Source: Auanema rhodensis
Lineage: Eukaryota > Nematoda > Chromadorea > Rhabditida > Rhabditidae
Length of the DNA stretch: 64,000 bases
Reading direction: 5' to 3'
Assembly: GCA_964057225.1 (NCBI GenBank)
Contig: OZ059899.1
Coordinates: 6,510,001 to 6,574,000 of the forward strand
The translations under genes and the position numbers were made by a program. The notes below the pieces were generated by a model. It did not search any database. It was not told the DNA's origin and saw only the letters and a list, made by a program, of their open reading frames with translations. Position 1 is the stretch's first letter. Each line of letters starts with the position of its first letter. This document shows, piece after piece, positions 49,011-60,185 of the stretch.

Positions 49011-49431
49011 ACAAGAGCACAAAAACAAAAAATTGTTGAGATTTAAAGAAAAAATACTCAAATTTAAAGTTAATATGAACAACAAGTTTGAAAAAAGGAA
49101 AAGAAAGAGAATGAGTAGAGAGATGAGCAAAAGAAAAGGAATAAATGAATCTTTAACATGAATTACTAGTACATAATCCTAAAACAAAATTCAAATTTCA
49201 GAATTAATACAACTCAGTCTATCAAAAATCATTTTTTTTCTACAAAATATGAACTTTTAACAATTAATTTGATTTGTCGACAGTTACGTTAATCGCTATA
49301 GGTGTAACAATTAGATTCTGGCCCTAAAGTCACCTTGACCAATACTTCAAATCATATTACAACTCTTTGTCAACTATTTCAGTCCAATAGCCATATGATT
49401 AAATGTAGAAATATAAATACATAAAAGCATA

Positions 49432-50144
49432 CTAACTAACTTGCTCACATTTTGAAATTAAAAAATAAATTAATATAAACAAAAATAAACTAACTATGAA
49501 ATGTACAGGTGAAAGAAGACTGCCATCTCCATCAGATCCTGGGCTTCGCAATGATTTAAAAATAGGAGAAACGAGTAATTTAACTCTAAAATAATAAAAA
49601 TATAATTAAGGAGTTAAATATAAAAAACCTTTTATGCCTTATTCTCTCTTCTAAAACTGGTGTGCTAGTAAGAGATGTCTCGAATTCCTAGATGGAAAAA
49701 ATTAATTGCATATCAAAATAAATAAAAAATCAACTAACATCTACTACATGTCGCCATCTTGTACGACCAGGAGATTTTGGAGGAACTGTTATATACATAA
49801 AATTAAAAAAGAAATGCTTCTAAACACTTACGGGATGTTTGACCCTTACAATTGTCTCCATTAGGAAACATGATCGTCGTATCACAGTTTCTGAAAAATA
49901 GATATAATTTAGTTTAAAATTTCTGAAATATACTTACTTAGCTTCAATATTTATACGTAAAAGATGAATGATTGAAATCTCCTCCTCGAACACCTTAATC
50001 GAGTCAGGGGTGATCTGAATAATAGAAAAAAATAAAATAAATATTCAAAAACTTTAGACTGAAAAATGATAAAAAAGGAACCTTAAAATAAGACTGTCGT
50101 AGACAATCATTTTTAATTTTTCCCGCGTTATCCATTATCGACAT
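49432..50144 (-). CDS. small multi-exon gene, function unknown
   Basis: A short chain of exons with small introns. The ATG at 50144 begins DNAGKIKNDCLRQSYFK. Then come TPDSIKVFEEEISIIHLLRI, a Cys-containing exon (CDTTIMFPNGDNCKGQTSR), PPKSPGRRWRHVV, EFETSLTSTPVLEERIRHKR and LLVSPIFKSLRSPGSDGDGS. The product is hydrophilic and rich in Ser/Pro/Arg near its C-terminus. The last exon can read through to a stop at 49432, adding a hydrophobic segment (HFIVSLFLFILIYFLI). It can also use a GTTAGT donor inside that segment, in which case the true end lies further left and was not found. I do not recognise the family. It lies between the RNA candidate and an AT-rich gap, on the same strand as its neighbours. 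Confidence 0.6.
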
Positions 50145-51288
50145 TTTTGAGGAAAGTACTTTGATCCGTATTAACAATGATTCGTTTTATGTCAAGAATA
50201 TTTGTTTTCTTAGCTAAAACGAAAAAAAATTATATAAATAGTAATAATATGATGAAAAAGCATAATATTTGAAAAATTCCTTAAAAATCGTCTAATGACG
50301 ATCGAACAATAGAAAGAAACGCGCAAACTAGCGGAGCGTGTGAGAAGTTGTTACCATGGATACGAACGGATTATGCTTACCCCCGCCCCATGGCCGTAGA
50401 GCATTGACAGACCGAAGAATTGCTCTTGTCTTATATGTCAAAAAAGTATTTACCAACCTTTCTTTATTTCAAAAATCAATTATTATGCCATTCAGAAACT
50501 TTGATTTTCTAAAAAAAAATCAAGAAAACAACCACATATTTATATTGACGTACGAAAAATGAAGCTTATTCAAATGTATATTTTATTTAGAATAGTATGT
50601 AATAATACTGAAAATGTTCATTTTAGTTGAAATTTATAATAAAAAAGAAATTTTATAAAATATAAATATATGATATAATTACTTTCTCATATAACAAAAT
50701 ATATTTTTAATTAGCCAGTTGCTAACTGTAAAACTATTTCTTGATTAATAGCTAATAACTTTTTTGTGCATTCCAAGAAAATTATGTCTTTTCTATATTG
50801 TTTTGAAAAATAAAGAAGAATTTTCTATATCAATTCTTTTAAATTAATTTATTCTGAATTAATAATATAACATTTTTATTTTTCTTTTTTTTTTGGAAAT
50901 AGAAAAAATTAAATATTTGTTATACCTTTATCACCTCACATCATTTTTAATTGTAATTAACAGTTCTTATATATTACATAAATCATGTATAACAATATGA
51001 AAAGAAAAAATATTTTATTTATAATTAAACTTGCATAAAGTTAAAAACATTTTCGTATAAACAATCATACAGTTTGTTTCGAGTATCACAGTAATTTGAA
51101 AAACATTTAAAAAATGAAACAAAATAAAATAATTTGAATTTGAAAATTGCATAGTATTTGATCTAAAAATTATTTAACATAAAAAAACTTATACATAGGT
51201 CTCGTGGGGATTAAGTGCTGCGAAAAAAAACAGAAAAAACATCTAGGAAAGCATTGTGGGAACAAAAACAAAATAAATGAAAGAAAGA
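50145..51288. other. AT-rich intergenic, no gene seen
   Basis: Very AT-rich with long A and T runs. The one plus-strand frame (50,356-50,562) is mostly A/T-driven. It likely contains the promoter of the gene at 49,432-50,144 and the 3' end of the small membrane protein transcript. Confidence 0.55.
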
Positions 51289-51546
51289 TTAAAACTGATA
51301 TCTACTGTTATAGTTAGCCCCATATGAGTTATAGTTATTACCACGATAGTAGTTATTATCGTAATCATCACTTCTATTTGAAAGAATTATAATTATAATT
51401 ACTGCTATAATGGCTAATATAATAAGCGGAATGATTAAAAAGAAGACAAAGTTCAGACAGCAGTCTCGAGGATTTCCACATTCTTTTGGACTCCAATTTA
51501 AACACTGAATCTGAGCTCTTCTTGGTGTTCGCTTTCTGTAAAGCAT
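51289..51546 (-). CDS. small single-pass membrane protein, 85 aa
   Basis: An uninterrupted frame starts at an ATG (51546). The N-terminus is basic and cysteine-containing (RKRTPRRAQIQCLNWSPKEC, then RDCCLN). A long Ile-rich membrane helix (FVFFLIIPLIILAIIAVIII) follows, then an Asn/Tyr/Gly-rich tail (NNYYRGNNYNSYGANYN). Positive charge before the helix suggests the N-terminus is cytosolic and the Tyr/Asn-rich tail is outside. It lies 186 nt downstream of the tail-anchored GTPase-like gene on the same strand, a spacing seen in nematode operons, but trans-splicing cannot be shown from sequence. No homolog recognised. Confidence 0.65.
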   Translation of the reverse strand: MLYRKRTPRRAQIQCLNWSPKECGNPRDCCLNFVFFLIIPLIILAIIAVIIIIILSNRSDDYDNNYYRGNNYNSYGANYNSRYQF

Positions 51547-51732
51547 GGTTAATGTGCAAGCATGGCCTTAGTTTAGCGTGAAATAAGCTATCATCATACA
51601 TATATAATATTTTTTAAATTGTTAGTAACAGTTACATATAGCTGATATATTCTATTGTTTGATTTAGTGTAAAAATTATTTTTTTTTCTAAAAATTTCTA
51701 TGACATTTTGCGCTGTTCCTAAGTTATACACA

Positions 51733-54700
51733 TTAAACTTTTGTTAAGTGCTGGTATAAGCGCCAACAAAAATATATCAAAAGTATGGTGGCTATAGCCA
51801 ACGGAATTATAGTGACTAGCCAGAATTTCAACAACCAATGTGGATATTCATTACCATAATACGATGTACGATTCCGCATTCGAGTGAATTTGCTAGAACT
51901 GAAAAAAAGCTTCAGGCTTTTTGTTTCCATGCAATAAAACCAAAATAAAATTGAAAATTGCAACAGAAATAAACTTAAAACAGCATGCTTTTAGCTTCCA
52001 TCACCATAATATATGAATAATATACAGTCAAAGTACTTTGTAATATTTAAAATATAACTGATATTTACCAAATAACGGATTCTATAAAAGAACCTACGAA
52101 CCTGGTTGTTACTTTAGTCGCTTTCTGAGGAGCTTTCGTAGGCTTTCGTTTTGGTGATTTTCTTTGGTTTCTAGTATTCTTTCCTGGTCTTAAAGGTTGG
52201 CGTTCAACTTGATTTTGGCGCATTCCTCGATCTAAATCGTACTATCAACGTATTAAAAATTTTACTAATTTAACCATCAGGATATCCAGGATAGGGTCGG
52301 GTGGCATCTAAATATAGTAACAATAAGTGAAGAATTCAAAATAAAAAAAACATACAAGGAGGAGGAGCAGGTGAGCGAGGATCATTCATTTCAGTGAGAA
52401 AACCTCCAGTTCTGTGAGTTGTTTCTGTAATTCGTACTCCACCATCTTGTACAACTCCATATCCATGACGTCCATTGTTCGCTGCTCCGTTTGGTACAGC
52501 ACCACTGCCGATATTGAGATTTTCCGGGCGATTTCGTTGTAACTCTTGATGCTGTTGCTGTCGTTCCATCATCATTTGCTGTTGCTGTTGTTGTTGATAT
52601 GGTTGAGCTTGTGGCTGATTTTGAGAAGGTTGCATAGGTTGAACTTGTTGTTGAGATCCAGGTCGCATTTGTTTCTTAAAAATTATAAGTTTTTAAATAT
52701 TCAAGAAAGCTTGGTTAACCTGTTCAGCAGTATGTGGTCTATGACCAGAGTCCCAGTTATCGCCATAATCAGTATCTTTATATCCATGAGCCGGAAGATG
52801 AGGTTCATTCTATAATTCAATTATGGTTTTTGATAATTTTCAGAAATATTTGTACATCTACTTGTGGTGTATTCTTTCCCTTCATATCTACATTAATTTG
52901 GAATGGCTGGCCATTTCTCAGTTCAATAGGAATCATAACATCGTTCCGATCTGGATAACCTGAATTGATTATGTTTTTCTTCGTGATGACTGTATATTGT
53001 ATGAACCTTGTTGCGATGGCACAACATCGTACTGATTAGGTTGTCCACCATTTTGAATAGGAACATTCTGATAAATAGGAGTTTTGGATACAGGATAAGG
53101 ATAGGAATCACGGTTAACATCTTCTCTTGTTTTTCTATATTAAAAAAAAATAAAATTAGGAGAATTAATACTGAATACTTGAGCATTTTATCACGTTCCA
53201 ATAGAAGTGCATTACTATTTCGATTTGGATTAATGGAATATGAAGGTACATTAGTTGGTTTACCATTGCCTGAAATAATTAATTCGATAGGAAAGTTTAA
53301 ATTACAGCTTAATTAGTATGCAACATGTATTTCCTTTTATTTATAACTTTATCAAATAGATATGAAGTTTCTTATCTATATGCATACATATATTTACATT
53401 TTTTAAAACTTGAGTAAATCATAAGATATTTTAAAATGTATAAAACATTTAAAATATATTATAACATATACATAGATATACTTACCATTTCTATTATCAG
53501 ACTCATAAGGTCTTTGATTTTCTTTATAAGGATCATACATTGCATATTCAGGTCTAAAGAATTCTGTTGATTTCTTATCAAATATAAGTAAGTATACCGG
53601 CTTGAAATTGGACTTCTATAATCAATAAGAGTCTCTTTTGGAACTTTAGATGTTGGGCGTCCTCTATCCAAATAAGAATATTTATCTTCTGAATGAATCT
53701 AAATTTTATTATTTTATATTATAGAATGAATAATAATCTAATAACCAGCTCAGGAATTCCACCAGAAAGTCGATTGAGCGAGGTAGCTGAACGACGATTA
53801 GGTGATCTTTGACGAACTTGTATGACTCCACTCGCAGAATAGAATGGTTCTTCTTCAGGTTGTGAAGTCCTCATTGGCTCTAATGATCTTGAAAAAAAAT
53901 TAAAAATTAGTTAAAATATAAAATTGTAATATGTCAGTTATTAGTATATATCAATGTTAATTTATAATATATAATATATTGAATTTATAAATTATTACCT
54001 GGATTCACGTTTTCTTCGTTCAAATTCTCGGCCTTGTCGTGAATGACTTCGTTGTCCAATTGCGTATGGAACATAGTTTCGAGATGCTGTTTCATATACA
54101 TATCTATACACAAAACATTTATTGAAATATTAAAATAGCTTTAAACATACCTAATAGGATTAGTATCAGTATATGAAGACATAGGCATATCCTTTCTCAA
54201 ACTATAACCACGTTCTAAACTTTCCTTCTCATATTCTGTTTTATGATAACTATGGCGAGGTAATGAGTCTGAATTTGTAATCATAGCTGAATATGGAAGT
54301 GTTTGATAATCAGGTAATTTTTGAGAATTGTCTTTCTTGTCTTTAAGTTGACTAGTTAAAGAAGTTGAATACGGTGATGTTGGACTCGTTCTATTTAACT
54401 AAAATAACACAAAATATAATTGAATAGATGAACATTTCTAAATGATAAAACCTGAGAAGTGGTTGGGTATCGGTCAACATTCTTTGTTGTATTGCTTGGT
54501 GTATACGTTTTCAAGTTATCTGTTGTATAAGTACCATTGTCGTTCATAAATACCAGAGTCGAATAGGTGGAAGACACATTTTTAGTGATAGGAATAGTAC
54601 TAGATGGTGGTGGAGGTGTAGTCTCATCGCTATATCTGAAATTTATTATTTTAAAAATATTTTCAGATTCATATTTCTACACTCTGATTGTATCCTTATT

Positions 54701-57304
54701 GGCTGGTGATACTGGTATTATACCAGAAGGTTTTACTCCAATTCCAATCGTACTACTTCCAGAAGTGATTGGAGGACGTCGAGGCTTCGCACCAGAAGGC
54801 GGAAGGTCATACGGTCGTGATATTGGTGTCATGGGAGGAGGAAAGTCTGGTGTCTTCGGTGGCGTGTGATCAATGGGATGTGGCCTCAGCTCATGTTGAG
54901 AATATCGTTTTGATACCGTTTCGGTAACAGAATGATTAGCTGTTTGGGTTTGTGGACTATGGTTGAGAATAACAACTTCTGGATCAGCATCTTTGTAATC
55001 GACAACAATCACATCTTTCATTTCCATCAGAGGCCTAATGAAAATCATTATTGTCGTTAAGAAATCGATAACATTACGTTTCTTTTCCGATGGCTCTGGA
55101 GGAATTACGAATCTCTTCTAAGAGGTTTGTAGGCACACCAGTTTTAGACACACTAGAAACAAGACTAAATATAGTTTTTTTCAAGTCAATGAATGAGAAT
55201 ACTTTAAAAATATACAATAATGAAGAGAAAAAAAGTTGCAACTAAGGTTCAAAAGGCAACTAAGTTGTATCTATAGCCTCGAGGCAATAAACCATGGTTC
55301 GATTCTGTGTATTCTTAGGACATGAATCGATAATGTTATGTCAATATACATATACCAACTGATACGGAACATTTCTCCATGTGCCATATAAGCTTCGTAT
55401 GAATCACATAAACACCTTTTGGACCAAATAATCATTTAGCTCTTATACATAGATAAGTTTATATTATTTGTTTTGAAGTGTGACTACTGATGGAACAACT
55501 AATTGTGGGAGCCAGGAATTGTTGTTTTTTACTATTATTATTAATTAATCAACTAACCTTTCGGAAGGGATGATAGTTGATTTTGAACTCGGAGGTAATG
55601 GTGGAGGAAAAGGCGGTGCTGGAGGTAATTGCGGAGGTCTCGCCGGAAGTGAGCTTGAAGGAGGAGACGGTGGAACAACTTCTCTTATTTCAGAAGATAA
55701 TATGGGAGGATAACGTTTTGTCGTTTCTGTTGTAGATTTATCGTTTCGTTCATTAATTGTTGTGGTAATGGTGATCTGTCGGCCGTCTTTGATGATCTGC
55801 TCGGAAGTTGTTGCAGTTTTTTCCATGGTTGGTTCACGAGTAATAACCGTTTGAACACTAGCTGATGAATCAGGTGGAGAGGCAATTTGACTTTCTGGAC
55901 TTTTCGTCCCGCTTCCCGAGTAAAATGGCTCACGAAAACTTCCTTGTCGGGAAGAAAATGTGGATGAAGCTTCTGATCCACTATCCTTCATACTTCCAGG
56001 AAAACTTTTTTTTTCGGGATCTTTCCCAGATATCGTAACAGGCTTAGTTAAATGAATATATGTGAATAATTCATTTAAACTAGCATAACTCATACACCAT
56101 TGACTTTCCCGTAAATTTTCTTTCAAGGTATCGTCTGAAAAAATGAAATTGTACTTGATTTCACTTAAGGAAAAAAATGTATTGAATTCTAAATCTTATC
56201 TATATTTCTTCTTCAAATGATTATTCTATTCTTCAATAGTTTATATTTTTCTTATCGTCTTTTTTTTTTGTCAAAAACGAGGAAAAAGATAAGATATTTA
56301 AAGAAAAAGAAAACTTACTCGAAGGTGGTTGAAAGAGACAACCAGTATTAATTTTATACACTGGAGCTTCTTCTAGTTCAAGTCTATAATAATTTTATAA
56401 AATAATTTGAAATAAAAGGGAGAATATATTTAAAAAAATGTTTTGTTTGAGTGATGAAGCGAAAGTAGAATTGTTTTCTCTAACCTTCGCAATAGAGGAC
56501 GTGAGGGAGGTGAGCCATCACTCTCTGTCACAATGACTATTACATTTGATCGAGCATGAGGTGGTAATAATCCTAATGTCTAAATATAGAAATATATAAA
56601 AAAAATAAGAAAAACATTCTACATATCCATATTGCAATGACTAACTTTTTGAAGTTGGCTTTCTTCTTGTGTTGTTAATCTAGTGACAGATGATAGTACA
56701 ACAGCTATAATGTCAATTCGCATTCGATCATTCTCGGTGAAATAACTTTTGATGAAGTTGACATCGTCATCTCCGCTACAATTTTAATTAACTATTTTAT
56801 TACAAATAGATATAATTAATTAAATAATTAATAGATAAATGTATATATTACCTTTGATTATCTGTACAAGGTGTATCAATAATAATAGGTCTGTGTTTCA
56901 TTTGGGTGTTGTTGAAGATATAAGTTGATATAAGTTTTTGTGGTGAGCTTTCATTAAATTGCTATAATTATATATTTTATTTTAATATTTATCATATTAT
57001 AAACCTCGTTAGCTATATGATATCTTTTTTCATTTTCCACAGAAGCTCCATAAAAATAACTACAGAAAAAATCAATAAGATCAGCTTTTCCTGATGTTTT
57101 GGGCCCAATTAAAACAATAACACGATGATCTCGTTTCTTAATATCTAATAAAAGTAAATAAATAAATAATTATGTCAATATGATTTCTTTCGTACCATCA
57201 GCACCTCCTGCATATATTGTACGTACATTTGCTAATTCATATCCTTCCCCAACAAATTTGTTGATTCTGGGAAGTTCCGATGTCCGTGATGGACCGGAGG
57301 ACAT
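51733..57304 (-). CDS. tail-anchored protein with degenerate P-loop GTPase-like domain
   Basis: The ATG at 57304 opens a multi-exon gene of roughly 1,200 residues (estimate). Exon 2 encodes RVIVLIGPKTSGKADLIDFF, a P-loop (residues about 50-57) in which the usual GK[ST] is GKA. Next come RPIIIDTPCTDNQ in place of a DTPG switch motif and NVIVIVTESDGSPP, which resembles the fifth-strand VTFxDG segment of AIG1-like/septin-like nematode GTPases. After about 225 residues the protein becomes a long Pro/Ser/Thr-rich linker, including PPQLPPAPPFPPPLPPSS and a Gln-rich stretch near 52,600. A short ordered-looking block, IPIELRNGQPFQINVDMKG, lies within it. A basic segment (RKSPKRKPTKAPQKATKV) precedes the last exon, which splices in phase and encodes a membrane helix (FWLVTIIPLAIATILLIYF) with a 10-residue tail. 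The protein therefore faces the cytosol, anchored at its C-terminus. Loss of the P-loop Ser/Thr and switch Gly suggests weak or no GTPase activity. I know of no characterised ortholog. Confidence 0.82.
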
Positions 57305-59496
57305 TGCCCTACAAATTTGAAAAAAAATTATTTGAGAGGCTTAGCATTTTATCAATAACTAATAGTGCATTTGATCTCAAATACGTAATTCAAAATATAT
57401 GAAGAAATACAACAAAATTTAACATAAAATAAGTTTTAAAATATTAGAAACTAAATAAATCAAAATTAGAAATAATCAAAATAATCAAAATAATAATTTT
57501 CATTGTATAGTAATTGATATTGATAAGAAGTTAAAATTTAAGGAGAACTTGAAGCGTTATTTAGAGCTTCTTATCGTGTCAAGTTCTATCTATTATAGTC
57601 ATTTAAAGCTATTAACTTTCATTTAAACTTTATGCTCATTATGAATACAGTTTAATTCATTATAGGGACAATAATTATAATTAATAAAAAAATAAATAAT
57701 ATGATAAAGATTCAAAAAATGAATAAAGAAATCAATATGAAAATATTATTAAACTATCCTCATATGTTTTTCTTTTTATTTTGCCTGTTTGGTAAGGTAA
57801 AACGAAATCGATTTCGTTTTGCAACATAAAAATCACTTAAATGTTTCTACTATGTCTATAAATACATAGAATGTATATATAAGAGTTATAAACTTAAATA
57901 TTTTTAATTGCGTACCGAGAAACAAGTTGCAGATTGAGGGTAATCATCAGCTTAGACTAGGTCTAATTTTTTCACGTGAAGTTTAGTAAAACATTCAGTT
58001 TAGTTTCAGATTGAAAGAGAGATAGAATGCTATTTCTGTTTTCTTTTTCATATAACTCATGATGATGAAAAACATGATATTCTGACGATAATCGGTATAG
58101 ATGTAGAGAATAATTTATGTTTTTTTCTCAAATTTAAAGTAAAATAATTTTTCAAAGAAGTTCTTAAGCATTTCTTAAGTTAACTATATATTTACATAAT
58201 GAATATAGTTAAAGTTGAATAAAATAATTATTGTTTGCAATATAGATGGTTGTAAGCTAAAATTGAGAAAGAATCAGGTAAAACGATGTGTTATCAACTC
58301 GACACCAATAACATAAGGAATGAAATGTTTACATAATTTACGTATAGTAGACGACAATAATTTCAAAATTAATTGAATAGATTAGAATAATTTCTTATAT
58401 TTATGTTTTTTATAATAATAGAAATGAATATGTATGCATTCAGTATGACACAATCATTGAAAAAAACTGTTTTGACTGATGAAAAAGTTGAGATAAGTAC
58501 TCAAATCAAACTGATAAGATGACCAACCAAGTAAAACCAGAATAAGTTGGCTGAAGGGATCATCGTCGAAGCAGTTGTAAGGGAGTGGCATGAGATGGTT
58601 AGAAGTGATTTGACAATTTGTAGATGATTGACTATTAGTTTGTGTGTCCCCTTAGGCTTCATGCGTATGTGTATCTCTCTGACTCTTCTCATTCACCCCC
58701 CCCCCCTTTCTTTCTTTCAATCTCTACTTCCTTTTCTCTTGGTGTCTTCGTTCTCCTTCTACTCCCTACTTTTCTTCTACAGTGTTGATAAGAATGAGCC
58801 GACGAAAGATATGATTCAGATGAAAATCAATATACACACGTTTAAACATGGTCATCACCTTCTGCTCAAAGCTTTCAAAAATTCCCTTTTCTCTCAAACC
58901 ATTGCCTCTTTTTTCTCTCTCTATCTCAAATACTTTTGCTTATTCTAGATTTGTTTACTTAGGAAAACACGTGAAGTCGACAATCATCATCTTATACTTA
59001 TATGACTATCAGCTTTCCAGAAGAATTATATATGAAGTAAAATAAATATTGTAAGCAATACTGATATTATTCCAAAATATTTCGTCTTCAATAATAGTTT
59101 CATGACTTATTTATTTATTTACTAGTATTGATTAGTATTCTTAATTATTCAACTATATCTATCAATTTATTAGAATTTAAAAAAGATATGTGTATAATTA
59201 AATAAATTACATTATCGTTTTATAAAAAATTCATTTGTCATGTTAGTTAACAATACAAAATTACTGACCGTATTACCATACTTCCGTTTGTTTTGATATA
59301 AATATATTTTTTTAATTTCAAATACACATCTGAAACGATAATTATATTTATAGTTCATATAATGAAATCATGTATCTTTTACAAAATAATAAATTTATTT
59401 CTTATTATATTTCAATATATACAATAGAGTAAGTATAGGAATAAATAATATTAAGTAAATAATAAGAAAATAATAAGTATATTATATATATATAGA

Positions 59497-59537
59497 AAAA
59501 GAGAGAGAGAGAGACAGAGAGAGAGAGAGAAAGAGTA
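59497..59537. repeat. (GA)n microsatellite
   Basis: AAAAAGAGAGAG-type repeat with one CA interruption, in AT-rich surroundings. Confidence 0.9.
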
Positions 59538-60111
59538 TAAAAATAAACTTCTATAATGCTTATATGTAGATGAGCATATGAATTTGAATATAAAAATATT
59601 TCAAAAATTCATAAAAAGCAATAAATAATAGTTACAAGACGGTGATGAAGAAAAAAGAAAAATGATACTGTGAAGAAAGAAGATTTGTAGATCGTTAATC
59701 AAGTTATGAAAAGAGAAAGCTCAATGTATTGCCATATAGAATTATATGAAAAAGAAAAAATATAAAGAAAAAAGAGAGAGAAAACTATAGAAAGATCAAA
59801 GAAAGATAGAAAATAGTAAAAAAAAAAGAAGAAAGAAAAGAATTTTTCGTAAAAGGCGTTGTCGGCAACATATGAAAAAGAAGAGAGGTGTTCTAGGTAA
59901 CGTCGATTATTGGCAGTTTCAAATGATATTAATGATGATAGTTTGTTAGCAGAGAAGCATCAGCAACATGATGCTGATTGAAGTCACGCTTTAGTAGTCC
60001 ACCCCCCCCCCTTTTTTTTTTCTTCTTTATTCTGTATCTGCTATTTTTCATATAAAACAACTATCACATGCTACTCTCTTCATCTTTTTCTTTTATTTTT
60101 CATGATTCTCC

Positions 60112-60137
60112 TATCTCTCTCTCTCTCTTTCTCTCTT

Positions 60138-60168
<31 letters not shown>

Positions 60169-60185
60169 TTCTCTCTCTTTCTATC
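60112..60185. repeat. (CT)n microsatellite
   Basis: CT repeats with TTT interruptions. Two overlapping Ser/Leu-rich open frames over it are repeat artefacts. Confidence 0.93.

Noticed and set aside
48791-49039. 82-aa plus-strand frame in the GC-rich island
   Set aside because: The block is dense in complementary arms and the frame has no neighbouring exons; a structured RNA explains it better.
51733-51800. C-terminal membrane helix considered as a KASH domain
   Set aside because: The tail after the helix is short and lacks the proline-rich C-terminal end of KASH peptides.
59959-59978. 7-bp perfect hairpin (ATCAGCA/TGCTGAT) considered as a microRNA
   Set aside because: Pairing does not extend beyond 7 bp, far short of a pre-microRNA stem.
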